Shown here piece after piece: positions 4,711 through 11,922 of a stretch of 13,711 bases of DNA. Made by a program: the position numbers and the translations under genes. Source of the DNA: UBA2336 sp964597075 (GTDB lineage Bacteria > Bacteroidota > Bacteroidia > Cytophagales > Cyclobacteriaceae); the NCBI GenBank assembly GCA_964597075.1, contig CAZQXC010000067.1, positions 1-13,711 on the forward strand, in the 5' to 3' direction. Numbering within the stretch: the first letter of the stretch is position 1; each line of letters starts with the position of its first letter. The notes under the pieces were generated by a model. It did no database searches and was not told the DNA's origin. It saw nothing but the letters and a program-made list of their open reading frames with translations.

Positions 4711-7410
4711 ATGAACCTTAAAATACTAGCCTGCTACTTCCTTTTTACCATCGCTGTAAAGGCCCAGCAAGGCAATTACTTTCTCACGCACTTCACTCCC
4801 GACAAAGATAATTTTAGTACTGCTTGCTTTGATCTGGCACAAGACCAACGCGGAATTTTTTATTTCGCTACGCAGGGCGGAGTGCTGCAATTTGACGGAC
4901 GCAACTGGGATATTATAAACACCCCTGGTGCTTTATATGCTATTGAAGTAGCTGGAGGGAAATTGTATGTAGCCGGCTCGAAAGGATTTGGAAAAATTGA
5001 AGCTAATGAATTTGGTCTTCCAACGTATCAGCCAATTTATGATTCATTGGATGCCGGAAATATTTTTCAAATGCGGGCAGTAAACGACCTGGTTTATTTT
5101 CTCAATGACAGAAACTTGTTCATTTATTCACCCGCGACCAATGAAGTGAAACTGGAGGCCTCTTCAAAAGATGAAGATTGGATTGGACTGCATGAGATCT
5201 TCGGAAATGCCTTTATAAGTTCCGAAGGTCGTGGAGTTTTTACCTTAGGAAAGAATTCACTTATACCTGCCAAGTTGTTTCAGGATCAAACCTCACTGGT
5301 GTTTGCTGAACGTCAACAGAATGTATACCTGTTGGGTACTTCTGAGAGCAGACTTTTTCTACTGCAGGAGGATATGCGTCTGGAGGAAGTTAAGATGGAC
5401 GACTCAACCTACCTTTCGGCCAGTGTCATGGTAAATGCCGTATGGGTAAATAAAGAACTTATAGCCTTGGGGACGCTACGCGGAGGGATTGTTTTTATAA
5501 ATCCCACCACCGGAGAAACAGAGGAGATCATTAACTATAATACCGGCTTTCCGGATAACGAGGTTTATACGTTAATTAAAGATCGAAATCAGAATATCTG
5601 GGCATCACATACCTATGGGTTTACACGCATTGCGCCCTACCTGCCTTTTCGCTCGTTTCGTTATTATGCCGGACTTCAGGGGAATTTATTATGTGCCATT
5701 CAACATGAAAATGAAGTGTACATTGGCACCTCGCTTGGTCTGTACAAATTAGTGAAGGAAGAGTTTTATGATGAGATTACTTACTTTATTGATGTTCCGG
5801 TAGAGACTACAAAAAAAACGCAGCGTAAAGAAAAGACAGAACCAACTCCGGTAGAGACTAAGCCAGAATCGCAAAAGGGTGGAATTTTTAACTTCCTGAA
5901 GAAAAAGAAGAAGGATGAACCGGAGCCCCTAACTCCTACACCTTCACCTGAAATAGTAGAAGAAGGAAGGACTACAATAATGTACAGACAGGAAAAGCGA
6001 ACAAAAAAAATTTTAAGATCTTCCCACTTTGCGTATAAAAGAATTGAAGGAATTGATGCCAAGGTTACCCAGCTGGTTCAATGGAAAGGCAAGTTGCTGG
6101 CCGCAGGATTGAGCGGGGTTGATGAAGTCACCTCGGAGGGCATTGTGCCGGTGATGGAATACCCAACACGGTTTCTTTTTGCATCGGAGTTATCCAATAA
6201 GCTTCTGATTTCGACCTATGATGATAAGCTTCATGAAATGGTGTATGTTAAATCCGGTTGGAGAGAAGAACGATTAATATCCAATATTGACGACCCCATT
6301 AGTTTTATTTTCGAAGAACCGGGTAAGGCATTTTGGTTAAGTGGTTTAGACCAGGTATTCAGGGTTAATCATGACACAACAAAACCCGTTTTGAGTTTAA
6401 CGGTTACCAATTCTAGATTTGAAAGAATGATTGGAACAAACTATAACAACCGAGTAGTCTTTTCCAGCTCTTCCGGATTTTTTGTTTATGACTTTCAAAA
6501 TCAATCGCTTCAGCCGATTGATTCATTGCCCGTGCCTGAGGTAGCTTTTGCCGAAGGCGAGCGACTTTGGTTCAGGGATGACCATGGATGGTTTACGTTG
6601 AACAATCAGGGCAGCAACGATAATATTGAATTACTTAATCTATTTTCCGATATCCGTTTTATTACAGCCGATGAGCAAACAGGATACCTATGGATAATTA
6701 CGGGTAACAACGAGCTATTCCGGTTTAACCCCAAAAAATTATTACCCTCAGAATTTTCCTATCCTCTTTTTTTACGCACAATTGAGCAGGAGAACACATT
6801 AGTCCCGCTGGGGAAATTAAAAATGGATCAGGAAAACAGCTCACTTCGGATAGAGGTGGTGAAGCCTGATTACATTGGGGCACGATCAGTCGAGTACCGG
6901 TACTACCTGGAAGGATTGCATACCCAATGGTCGGAGTGGTCAGTTAGCAACAGTATTATTGACATTCCTTATTTACCCAATGGAAAGTACATGTTATTGG
7001 TTCAGGCAAAGGATATCTTTGGTCGCGTCACCACCATGGAACCGTTAAGCATGGATGTGTTGCCACCCTATTGGAAGAGGTCTTGGTTTTATGCACTTGA
7101 GTTTTTGGTGTTCACTTCACTCGTTGTTTTATCGTTTCGCTTAAGCAACCGATTTAGGTTTGTGAGTCGTGTGCTTTCGTTGCTTTCCATCATTATCCTG
7201 ATTGAGTTTATTCAAACGGCCGCGGGTTCAACCTTTGAAACGGGCAGTAGTCCGGTGATTGAATTTCTGGTGCAGGTAAGCATAGCGTTTCTGATTCTTC
7301 CGGTAGAAGGATTCTTGCGAAGATTTATGCTTCGCTCCATTGATAAAAATAGCCAGTATAAAATTGAAGAAACAACAAAAGAACCAGGAATTAGTACGTT
7401 AGAAAAATGA
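4711..7410 (+). CDS. Beta-propeller/Y_Y_Y membrane protein lacking a kinase domain
   Basis: An 899-residue protein resembling the sensor half of Bacteroidota hybrid two-component systems. A signal peptide (cleavage near VKA-QQ, residue 18-19) is followed by Reg_prop-type propeller blades, for example FDLAQDQRGIFYFATQGGVLQFDGR near 40-65 and VYTLIKDRNQNIWAS near 280-295. A Y_Y_Y-like immunoglobulin domain lies at about 706-783 (VEYRYYLEGL...WSEWS...IPYLPNGKY). Three hydrophobic segments follow at about 792-810, 820-840 and 849-868, then about 30 polar residues. No histidine kinase, receiver, GGDEF or HTH domain is present. A lysine/proline/glutamate-rich insert at about 363-425 splits the propeller. 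It lies 39 bp after recG, probably behind its own promoter, and overlaps the DinB-like gene by 4 bp. Ligand and signalling partner are unknown. Confidence 0.82.
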   Translation: MNLKILACYFLFTIAVKAQQGNYFLTHFTPDKDNFSTACFDLAQDQRGIFYFATQGGVLQFDGRNWDIINTPGALYAIEVAGGKLYVAGSKGFGKIEANEFGLPTYQPIYDSLDAGNIFQMRAVNDLVYFLNDRNLFIYSPATNEVKLEASSKDEDWIGLHEIFGNAFISSEGRGVFTLGKNSLIPAKLFQDQTSLVFAERQQNVYLLGTSESRLFLLQEDMRLEEVKMDDSTYLSASVMVNAVWVNKELIALGTLRGGIVFINPTTGETEEIINYNTGFPDNEVYTLIKDRNQNIWASHTYGFTRIAPYLPFRSFRYYAGLQGNLLCAIQHENEVYIGTSLGLYKLVKEEFYDEITYFIDVPVETTKKTQRKEKTEPTPVETKPESQKGGIFNFLKKKKKDEPEPLTPTPSPEIVEEGRTTIMYRQEKRTKKILRSSHFAYKRIEGIDAKVTQLVQWKGKLLAAGLSGVDEVTSEGIVPVMEYPTRFLFASELSNKLLISTYDDKLHEMVYVKSGWREERLISNIDDPISFIFEEPGKAFWLSGLDQVFRVNHDTTKPVLSLTVTNSRFERMIGTNYNNRVVFSSSSGFFVYDFQNQSLQPIDSLPVPEVAFAEGERLWFRDDHGWFTLNNQGSNDNIELLNLFSDIRFITADEQTGYLWIITGNNELFRFNPKKLLPSEFSYPLFLRTIEQENTLVPLGKLKMDQENSSLRIEVVKPDYIGARSVEYRYYLEGLHTQWSEWSVSNSIIDIPYLPNGKYMLLVQAKDIFGRVTTMEPLSMDVLPPYWKRSWFYALEFLVFTSLVVLSFRLSNRFRFVSRVLSLLSIIILIEFIQTAAGSTFETGSSPVIEFLVQVSIAFLILPVEGFLRRFMLRSIDKNSQYKIEETTKEPGISTLEK
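5796..5860 (+). repeat. 14-bp direct repeat in the low-complexity insert
   Basis: TCCGGTAGAGACTA occurs at 5796-5809 and again at 5847-5860, an in-frame offset of 51 bp (17 codons). Both copies encode PVET. An A8 run (5811-5818) lies between them. This suggests that the charged loop grew by duplication. Confidence 0.75.
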
Positions 7411-7925
7411 AAACAACTCCCGATTTTAATTCGCTTCCTCCGTTTTATCGGAATTATGTAGCCCATGTGGAAACGCTGGATATGTTGGAGGCTCTGTCCA
7501 CATCGGCTGATGCCCTGCAACTGGTGCTGGATAAAATCCCGGAGGATAAGGGCGTATACAGGTACGCTCCGGGAAAATGGACGGTTAAAGAATTGTTATG
7601 CCATATGATGGACGCTGAACGCATTTTTGCATACCGCGCACTTCGGTTTGCCCGAAAGGATAGTACACCGCTGGCCGGCTTCGAAGAGAATGACTATGCT
7701 ACTCAAGCAAATGCCCACGCCAGAAGTATTCAGCAATTAGCTGAAGAGATGAAACGATTGCGCATATCAACCATCGATCTTTTCACGAGTTTTACTGCAG
7801 AGATGTTAAGCCGAAAGGGCACCGCTAACAACAACCTGGTTTCCGTAGTGAACCTTGGGTATATTATTGCGGGGCATGAAACACATCACAGAAATGTATT
7901 AATTGAACGTTATTTGAATTCATGA
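7407..7925 (+). CDS. DinB family (YfiT-like) putative metal-dependent protein
   Basis: A 172-residue four-helix-bundle protein of the DinB/YfiT superfamily, whose members include bacillithiol or mycothiol transferases and hydrolases as well as many of unknown reaction. The metal-binding histidines are visible: His 66 in LLCHMMDAER, and His 157 and His 161 in IAGHETHHRNVL, the usual H...HxxxH pattern. The segment YAPGKWTVKELLCHM is the typical superfamily signature. It has no signal peptide, so it is probably cytoplasmic. Its ATG overlaps the preceding stop by 4 bp, and its own TGA overlaps the ATG of the PBP4-like gene, so translation of the three is likely coupled. The cofactor or substrate cannot be told. 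It sits oddly between an envelope sensor and a wall enzyme. Confidence 0.9.
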   Translation: MKTTPDFNSLPPFYRNYVAHVETLDMLEALSTSADALQLVLDKIPEDKGVYRYAPGKWTVKELLCHMMDAERIFAYRALRFARKDSTPLAGFEENDYATQANAHARSIQQLAEEMKRLRISTIDLFTSFTAEMLSRKGTANNNLVSVVNLGYIIAGHETHHRNVLIERYLNS

Positions 7926-9226
7926 TAAATCACAGATTTTTTTTTCTATGCCTCATGACCGCGCTAGCAGGGTGCTCACCGCTTTCGAAACAAAAACTCA
8001 ACCAGTCATTTACTGAGGCAGAACGAAAATTCCAGAATCATATTGGATTTGTTTTGTATGATCCTGTTAACAAGGAAACGATCTACTCCTTTAACGGAGA
8101 GAGATATTTTACACCGGCATCGAATACAAAAATTTTTACACTTTTTACATCACTTACGCTTTTGGGAGACTCTATTCCGGCACTGAACTATTTGGTAAAG
8201 GGAGATTCTTTGATTTTCAGAGGCACCGGTGACCCGTCTTTTTTGTATGACCAGGTTTTTAACAATAATCGTTCACTTGCTTTTCTGAAGGGCCATGCAA
8301 ATGAACTTTATTATTCAGGTGATAATTTTTATACCTCCTCGCTAGGCCCAGGCTGGGCATGGAGTGATTATAACTATGCCTATTCATCGGAGCGCTCACC
8401 TTTCCCCATTTATGGAAACACCTACCGGGTTACGCAGCCAACGCCATCAGGCATTCGTGTGGCCCCTACCTATTTTAAAAAATATTTTTGGCTGGCCGAT
8501 AGTACAGCGCGGGCATCATCGTTTGTGCGCGAAGTGGGATCAAACCGAACGGATTATTTTCCCGGAAAAAATACAAACGGTGGCCGTCAGTGGTACGTTC
8601 CATTTAAATCAAATGCTTTGCTGGTTACGGATTTATTGGCAGATACATTGAAACGACCTGTTTATTTGCTGAATCGTCCGGTAGTGTGGAAAGAAAAGAA
8701 AACTTTGTACAGCATTCCTGCCGACAGTGTGTATAAAGTGATGATGCAGGAAAGCGATAATTTTTTGGCTGAGCAGTTGCTGCTGGTATGTTCCGGAGTT
8801 TTAAGTGATACGCTACAACCGGAAATAGCCATTCGTTACATGAAAAAATATAAGTTGGCGGAATTGCAAGATACTCCAATATGGGTGGATGGATCGGGAC
8901 TGTCGCGCTACAACCTGTTTACCCCTCGAAGTATTGTTGCCTTGTGGGAAAAAATGTATACAACGGTTGATCGTCAACGACTTTTTTCATTATTAGCGGT
9001 TGGCGGAAAAAGCGGAACACTTAAGAATAACTATGTAAATACCCCTCCTTACATCTATGGAAAAACAGGAACGTTAAGTAATAACCACGCTTTAAGTGGA
9101 TATTTGGTTACCAGGAAAGGCCGAACACTTATTTTCAGCTATATGAATAATAACTATACCGTACAGGTTAGTGAGGTGAGAAGTGAAATGGAACGGTTGT
9201 TGAAACAGATTTACGATAACTACTAA
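7922..9226 (+). CDS. D-alanyl-D-alanine carboxypeptidase/endopeptidase, PBP4 type (S13), lipoprotein
   Basis: A penicillin-binding protein of peptidase family S13. It removes the terminal D-Ala from peptidoglycan stem peptides and/or opens 4-3 cross-links. The 434 residues begin with a lipoprotein signal whose lipobox is L-A-G-C, with lipidated Cys 18, so it should be membrane-anchored. The three active-site motifs are present: S67-N-T-K70 (SxxK), S278-D-N280 (SxN) and K381-T-G383. RGTGDPSF near 100-107 and DGSGLSRYN near 323-331 are further S13 hallmarks. Domain insertions between motifs 1 and 2 are modest, in line with the total length. Start: ATG at 7922 overlapping the DinB-like stop by 4 bp. 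A T9 run lies in codons 6-8. The NagZ-like gene follows after 3 bp, which supports a shared wall-turnover role. Confidence 0.93.
   Translation: MINHRFFFLCLMTALAGCSPLSKQKLNQSFTEAERKFQNHIGFVLYDPVNKETIYSFNGERYFTPASNTKIFTLFTSLTLLGDSIPALNYLVKGDSLIFRGTGDPSFLYDQVFNNNRSLAFLKGHANELYYSGDNFYTSSLGPGWAWSDYNYAYSSERSPFPIYGNTYRVTQPTPSGIRVAPTYFKKYFWLADSTARASSFVREVGSNRTDYFPGKNTNGGRQWYVPFKSNALLVTDLLADTLKRPVYLLNRPVVWKEKKTLYSIPADSVYKVMMQESDNFLAEQLLLVCSGVLSDTLQPEIAIRYMKKYKLAELQDTPIWVDGSGLSRYNLFTPRSIVALWEKMYTTVDRQRLFSLLAVGGKSGTLKNNYVNTPPYIYGKTGTLSNNHALSGYLVTRKGRTLIFSYMNNNYTVQVSEVRSEMERLLKQIYDNY
7937..7945 (+). repeat. T9 homopolymer in the start of the PBP4-like gene
   Basis: Nine consecutive T residues encode the phenylalanine run of the lipoprotein signal, 15 bp after the start codon. 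Gain or loss of one T would end translation early, so this is a potential slippage site. It is also a common place for sequencing error. Confidence 0.8.
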
Positions 9227-9229
9227 AGA

Positions 9230-10486
9230 ATGAAGAAACGACTGGTGTATGCTATAATCACACTGTCAATTGTCAATTATCAATTGTCAAATGCTCAGGA
9301 TAGTCTTGATGTAAAAATCGGGCAGATGATTTTAATAGGTTTTCCAAAAGCAGAAGTTGATAAAACTGTGTTGGAAGAAATCCGACAGGGTAAAGTGGGG
9401 TCCATTATTTTATTTGAGAAAAACATTCCTCCAAAGAACTCATTTCATGCCCTGAAGAAAATTACCTGGACCTATCAGCAGGCAGCACCCATTCCGCTAT
9501 TGATAGCCATTGATCAGGAAGGAGGCCGCGTGAACCGCTTAAAGGAGAAGTACGGATTTCCACGATCAGTATCGGCTACACAACTAGGAAAAATGCCGTT
9601 GGACTCCGTTCGATTTTATAGTGAAGCAACAGCCGCGACACTGGCAGGCTTGGGCATGAATGTAAACTTTGCCCCGGTGGTTGACCTGGCCTCAAACCCG
9701 AATAATCCCATCATTGCAAAAGTGGAGCGTGCCTACTCCGCCAATCCCGATTCAGTTGCCTTATATGCGAAAGAGGTAATTAAAGCACACCAGAAAATTG
9801 GCGTGATCACAACATTGAAGCATTTTCCCGGTCACGGAAGTTCAAAAGCTGATACACACCTGGGTATTGCCGATGTTACCAATACCTGGAATGATGCGGA
9901 GTTAATTCCGTATCGCACCCTTATACAGCAAGGCTATGTAGATGCCATCATGACGGCACACATTGTAAATAAGAAGTTGGATGATTCAGGGAACCCAGGT
10001 ACGTTATCGAGTAAAATGATTAACGAGTTGCTGCGCAAAAATCTAAACTACAAGGGCGTTGTGTTTTCAGATGACATGCAGATGCACGCAATTGCCAAGC
10101 ACTACGGACTGGAGGAAGCCATCAAGCTTTCTATTCTGGCAGGGGTTGATATCCTTACCTTTTCAAACAATATTTCAGGAAGTCAGGAGCGCACCGTGGA
10201 TGTAGTGCATCGGATCATTCGTAAATTCGTACAGGATGGCACGATATCCCAGGAGCGGATTGACCAGTCGTACAGGCGGATAATGAATTTGAAGAAGAAA
10301 ATCGGCAATGCCCCAACGGAATATTATCGTGTACAAGTAGAGCAAGCCAAAAAGGAAGCAATGCGTGCGGAGGAAATTTCCCGCGATAATTTGCGTAGGG
10401 CCACAGAGAATGAGAAAAGTGCCCAGGAAGCGTATGAGAAGTTGAAAGAACAACAACCTAAATCGAAAAAGAAAAAAAAGAATTAA
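9230..10486 (+). CDS. GH3 beta-N-acetylhexosaminidase, NagZ-like, with coiled-coil tail
   Basis: A glycoside hydrolase family 3 enzyme of the NagZ type, cleaving GlcNAc from peptidoglycan-derived sugars. The signal peptide (to about SNA-Q, residue 23) puts it in the periplasm or outside, unlike the cytoplasmic NagZ of enterobacteria. The substrate-binding motif I-D-Q-E-G-G-R is at 94-100. The NagZ-specific catalytic loop K-H-F-P-G-H-G runs from 197, with His 202 and Asp 208 forming the acid/base dyad, followed by THLG. The nucleophile is Asp 281 in FSDDMQM. The barrel ends near 355. A highly charged helical tail (about 366-418, AEEISRDNLRRATENEKSAQ and a KKKKK end) is extra to the family. The C-terminal GH3 domain of larger members is absent. 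It is followed after 18 bp by two small coiled-coil membrane proteins. Confidence 0.94.
   Translation: MKKRLVYAIITLSIVNYQLSNAQDSLDVKIGQMILIGFPKAEVDKTVLEEIRQGKVGSIILFEKNIPPKNSFHALKKITWTYQQAAPIPLLIAIDQEGGRVNRLKEKYGFPRSVSATQLGKMPLDSVRFYSEATAATLAGLGMNVNFAPVVDLASNPNNPIIAKVERAYSANPDSVALYAKEVIKAHQKIGVITTLKHFPGHGSSKADTHLGIADVTNTWNDAELIPYRTLIQQGYVDAIMTAHIVNKKLDDSGNPGTLSSKMINELLRKNLNYKGVVFSDDMQMHAIAKHYGLEEAIKLSILAGVDILTFSNNISGSQERTVDVVHRIIRKFVQDGTISQERIDQSYRRIMNLKKKIGNAPTEYYRVQVEQAKKEAMRAEEISRDNLRRATENEKSAQEAYEKLKEQQPKSKKKKKN
9264..9291 (+). repeat. Four tandem heptamers in the signal-peptide codons of the NagZ-like gene
   Basis: Consecutive 7-bp units read TGTCAAT, TGTCAAT, TATCAAT and TGTCAAA, encoding the LSIVNYQLSN stretch. 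A change of one unit shifts the frame, because 7 is not a multiple of 3. The units also create two CAATTG palindromes. Confidence 0.85.
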
Positions 10487-10504
10487 TGGATTAACGCTAC
10501 TACC

Positions 10505-10825
10505 ATGATCGCTCCAAAAGGCCAGCCACAGTCAGACGAAAAAAGTACTTTAGTACACGCACGTGTTACCGCTTTGGCCTTTGGTTTACTGACGATTGTT
10601 TCGCTTTTGTTCCTTGTCTATGCATTTATTCAGAAAGCAGAAGCCGAGAAAAATATGCAGGAAGCACAAAGACAGGAACAATTGTATAATGCATGTCAAC
10701 TTGAGCTCCAGGAAGCCATCCAAACTGCGGAGGCTATGAGAAGCTATACAGAACAAGAAAGAAGACGTGCTGAAGAACGTTATCAGCGGGCACTTCTGGA
10801 AATTGAAAAAGCAAACCAAAAATAA
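10505..10825 (+). CDS. Small single-pass membrane coiled-coil protein (106 residues)
   Basis: No family recognised. A polar N-terminus of 20 residues is followed by one hydrophobic segment at about 21-42 (VTALAFGLLTIVSLLFLVYA). A long charged helix then runs to the end (KAEAEKNMQEAQRQEQ..., ...QERRRAEERYQRALLEIEKA), predicted from its A/E/K/R/Q pattern to be a coiled coil. One cysteine at 64 could form an intermolecular disulfide if the helix is periplasmic, but topology is not settled by sequence. It lies 18 bp after the NagZ-like gene and 6 bp before a second protein of the same architecture, and its helix resembles the NagZ tail in composition. The ATG at 10505 is the first in frame after the previous stop. 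Probably structural or scaffolding. Confidence 0.75.
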   Translation: MIAPKGQPQSDEKSTLVHARVTALAFGLLTIVSLLFLVYAFIQKAEAEKNMQEAQRQEQLYNACQLELQEAIQTAEAMRSYTEQERRRAEERYQRALLEIEKANQK

Positions 10826-10831
10826 AACGCT

Positions 10832-11104
10832 ATGAACTCAAAACTCACCACCTATATTCTGGTAACAATTGTTGTTGTGCTGGCGGGCTTTGCTTATTAC
10901 AGCACTAGTCAGGTTAATGAATTGAAACGGGAGTCGGCCGTTTGGCAAGAGAAATATGAAGAAGCGTTGGTAGATATGGAAGAGGCCTTTAAGCGGTTGG
11001 AGGAGAAGGATAACCAATTAAAAGCTGCACTTGTTGAGGCAGAAAAGGCACGCGAAACAGCGGAAGTAGCATTGTTGGCAGCGCAGAAACCCTCACGAAA
11101 ATAG
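10832..11104 (+). CDS. Small single-pass membrane coiled-coil protein (90 residues)
   Basis: No family recognised. A short cytoplasmic-looking start (MNSKLTT) precedes a hydrophobic segment at about 6-23 (TTYILVTIVVVLAGFAYY). From about residue 26 the rest is a continuous charged amphipathic helix (VNELKRESAVWQEKYEEALVDM...FKRLEEKDNQLKAALVEAEKA), a likely coiled coil. Topology is probably N-in/C-out, though an uncleaved signal anchor and a cleaved signal are hard to separate here. It starts 6 bp after the 106-residue protein and ends 2 bp before the HutG-type gene. The two small proteins share layout but no long identical stretch, so they are analogous or anciently duplicated. A hetero-oligomer with the neighbour and with the tail of the NagZ-like enzyme is a reasonable guess only. 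Confidence 0.78.
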   Translation: MNSKLTTYILVTIVVVLAGFAYYSTSQVNELKRESAVWQEKYEEALVDMEEAFKRLEEKDNQLKAALVEAEKARETAEVALLAAQKPSRK

Positions 11105-11106
11105 GC

Positions 11107-11922
11107 ATGAAATCTTTTCAGGTTATTGAGCCTGTTCAAGGACGGGTGCCCATTCTGCTAAGTGTTCCGCATTGCGGCACAACCTTTCCGGATGAGTTGA
11201 AATCGGAATACAAGCAAGACCTTATTCAGTCTCCTGATGATACCGACTGGTTTGTTCACCAACTCTATGATTTTGCTCCTGCTATGGGCATCACCATGAT
11301 TCATGCGGTGTACAGTCGTTGGGTGATCGACCTCAACCGTGATCCGCAGAGCAAACCGTTGTATTCCGATGGACGAATCATCACCGGCCTTTGTCCCACC
11401 ACAACATTTTTTGGAGAGTCGATTTACAATGATAGGCGAAACGAAGTATCTACTGATGATATCAAGTATAGAGTTGAAACATATTATACTCCATACCATG
11501 AGAAGCTTAACGAGTTGCTTCAGGCGATAAAGCAGGAGTCTGGTGTCGTGCTTTTGTGGGATTGTCATTCTATCCGCCAGCAGGTGCCTATGATTCACAA
11601 AGAAAAATTTCCGGATTTGATTTTAGGTGATGCCGATGGCACATCCGCCTCACCCGGGTTGATTGAAGCGGCCATTAAAAACCTGGAAACGAGTGGCTAT
11701 TCGTTTCAACATAATTATCCGTTTAAGGGAGGGTACATCACGCGGCATTACGGACGCCCATCAGAGAACCAACATGCGTTGCAGTTAGAGATGAGCAAGG
11801 TGAGGTATATGGATGATGAGGAGAGAAATTTTGATTATAGCCGGGCCGGAAAGATGCAACACGTTTTGCAACATACATTGGGTGAGTTGGTCGATAGGTT
11901 ATTAGAATTCTCTGATCACTAA
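11107..11922 (+). CDS. hutG: N-formylglutamate amidohydrolase (HutG type)
   Basis: Hydrolyses N-formyl-L-glutamate to glutamate and formate, the last step of the five-step histidine degradation route. The 271-residue cytoplasmic protein belongs to the FGase family. It shows S-V-P-H-C-G near 19-24, DDTDWFVHQLYDFA near 44-57, RWVIDLNRDP at 71-80, the probable metal/catalytic D-C-H-S at 152-155, and GGYITRHYG at 208-216 followed by ALQLEM. The symbol hutG is used in its formylglutamate-hydrolase sense, not for the unrelated formiminoglutamase. It lies 2 bp after the second coiled-coil gene, and its TAA is directly followed by the ATG of hutF, whose product makes its substrate. That pairing strongly supports the assignment. 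No regulator HutC or hutH, hutU or hutI is visible nearby. Confidence 0.93.
   Translation: MKSFQVIEPVQGRVPILLSVPHCGTTFPDELKSEYKQDLIQSPDDTDWFVHQLYDFAPAMGITMIHAVYSRWVIDLNRDPQSKPLYSDGRIITGLCPTTTFFGESIYNDRRNEVSTDDIKYRVETYYTPYHEKLNELLQAIKQESGVVLLWDCHSIRQQVPMIHKEKFPDLILGDADGTSASPGLIEAAIKNLETSGYSFQHNYPFKGGYITRHYGRPSENQHALQLEMSKVRYMDDEERNFDYSRAGKMQHVLQHTLGELVDRLLEFSDH

Noticed and set aside
10505..11104. Toxin-antitoxin or phage holin/spanin pair (two small membrane proteins)
   Set aside because: The long charged coiled coils, the absence of lysis or phage genes and the tight linkage to wall and hut genes do not fit; there is no toxin motif.
11158..11598. 146-codon minus-strand frame inside hutG
   Set aside because: Shadow of a strongly conserved gene, with no recognisable domain or start signals.
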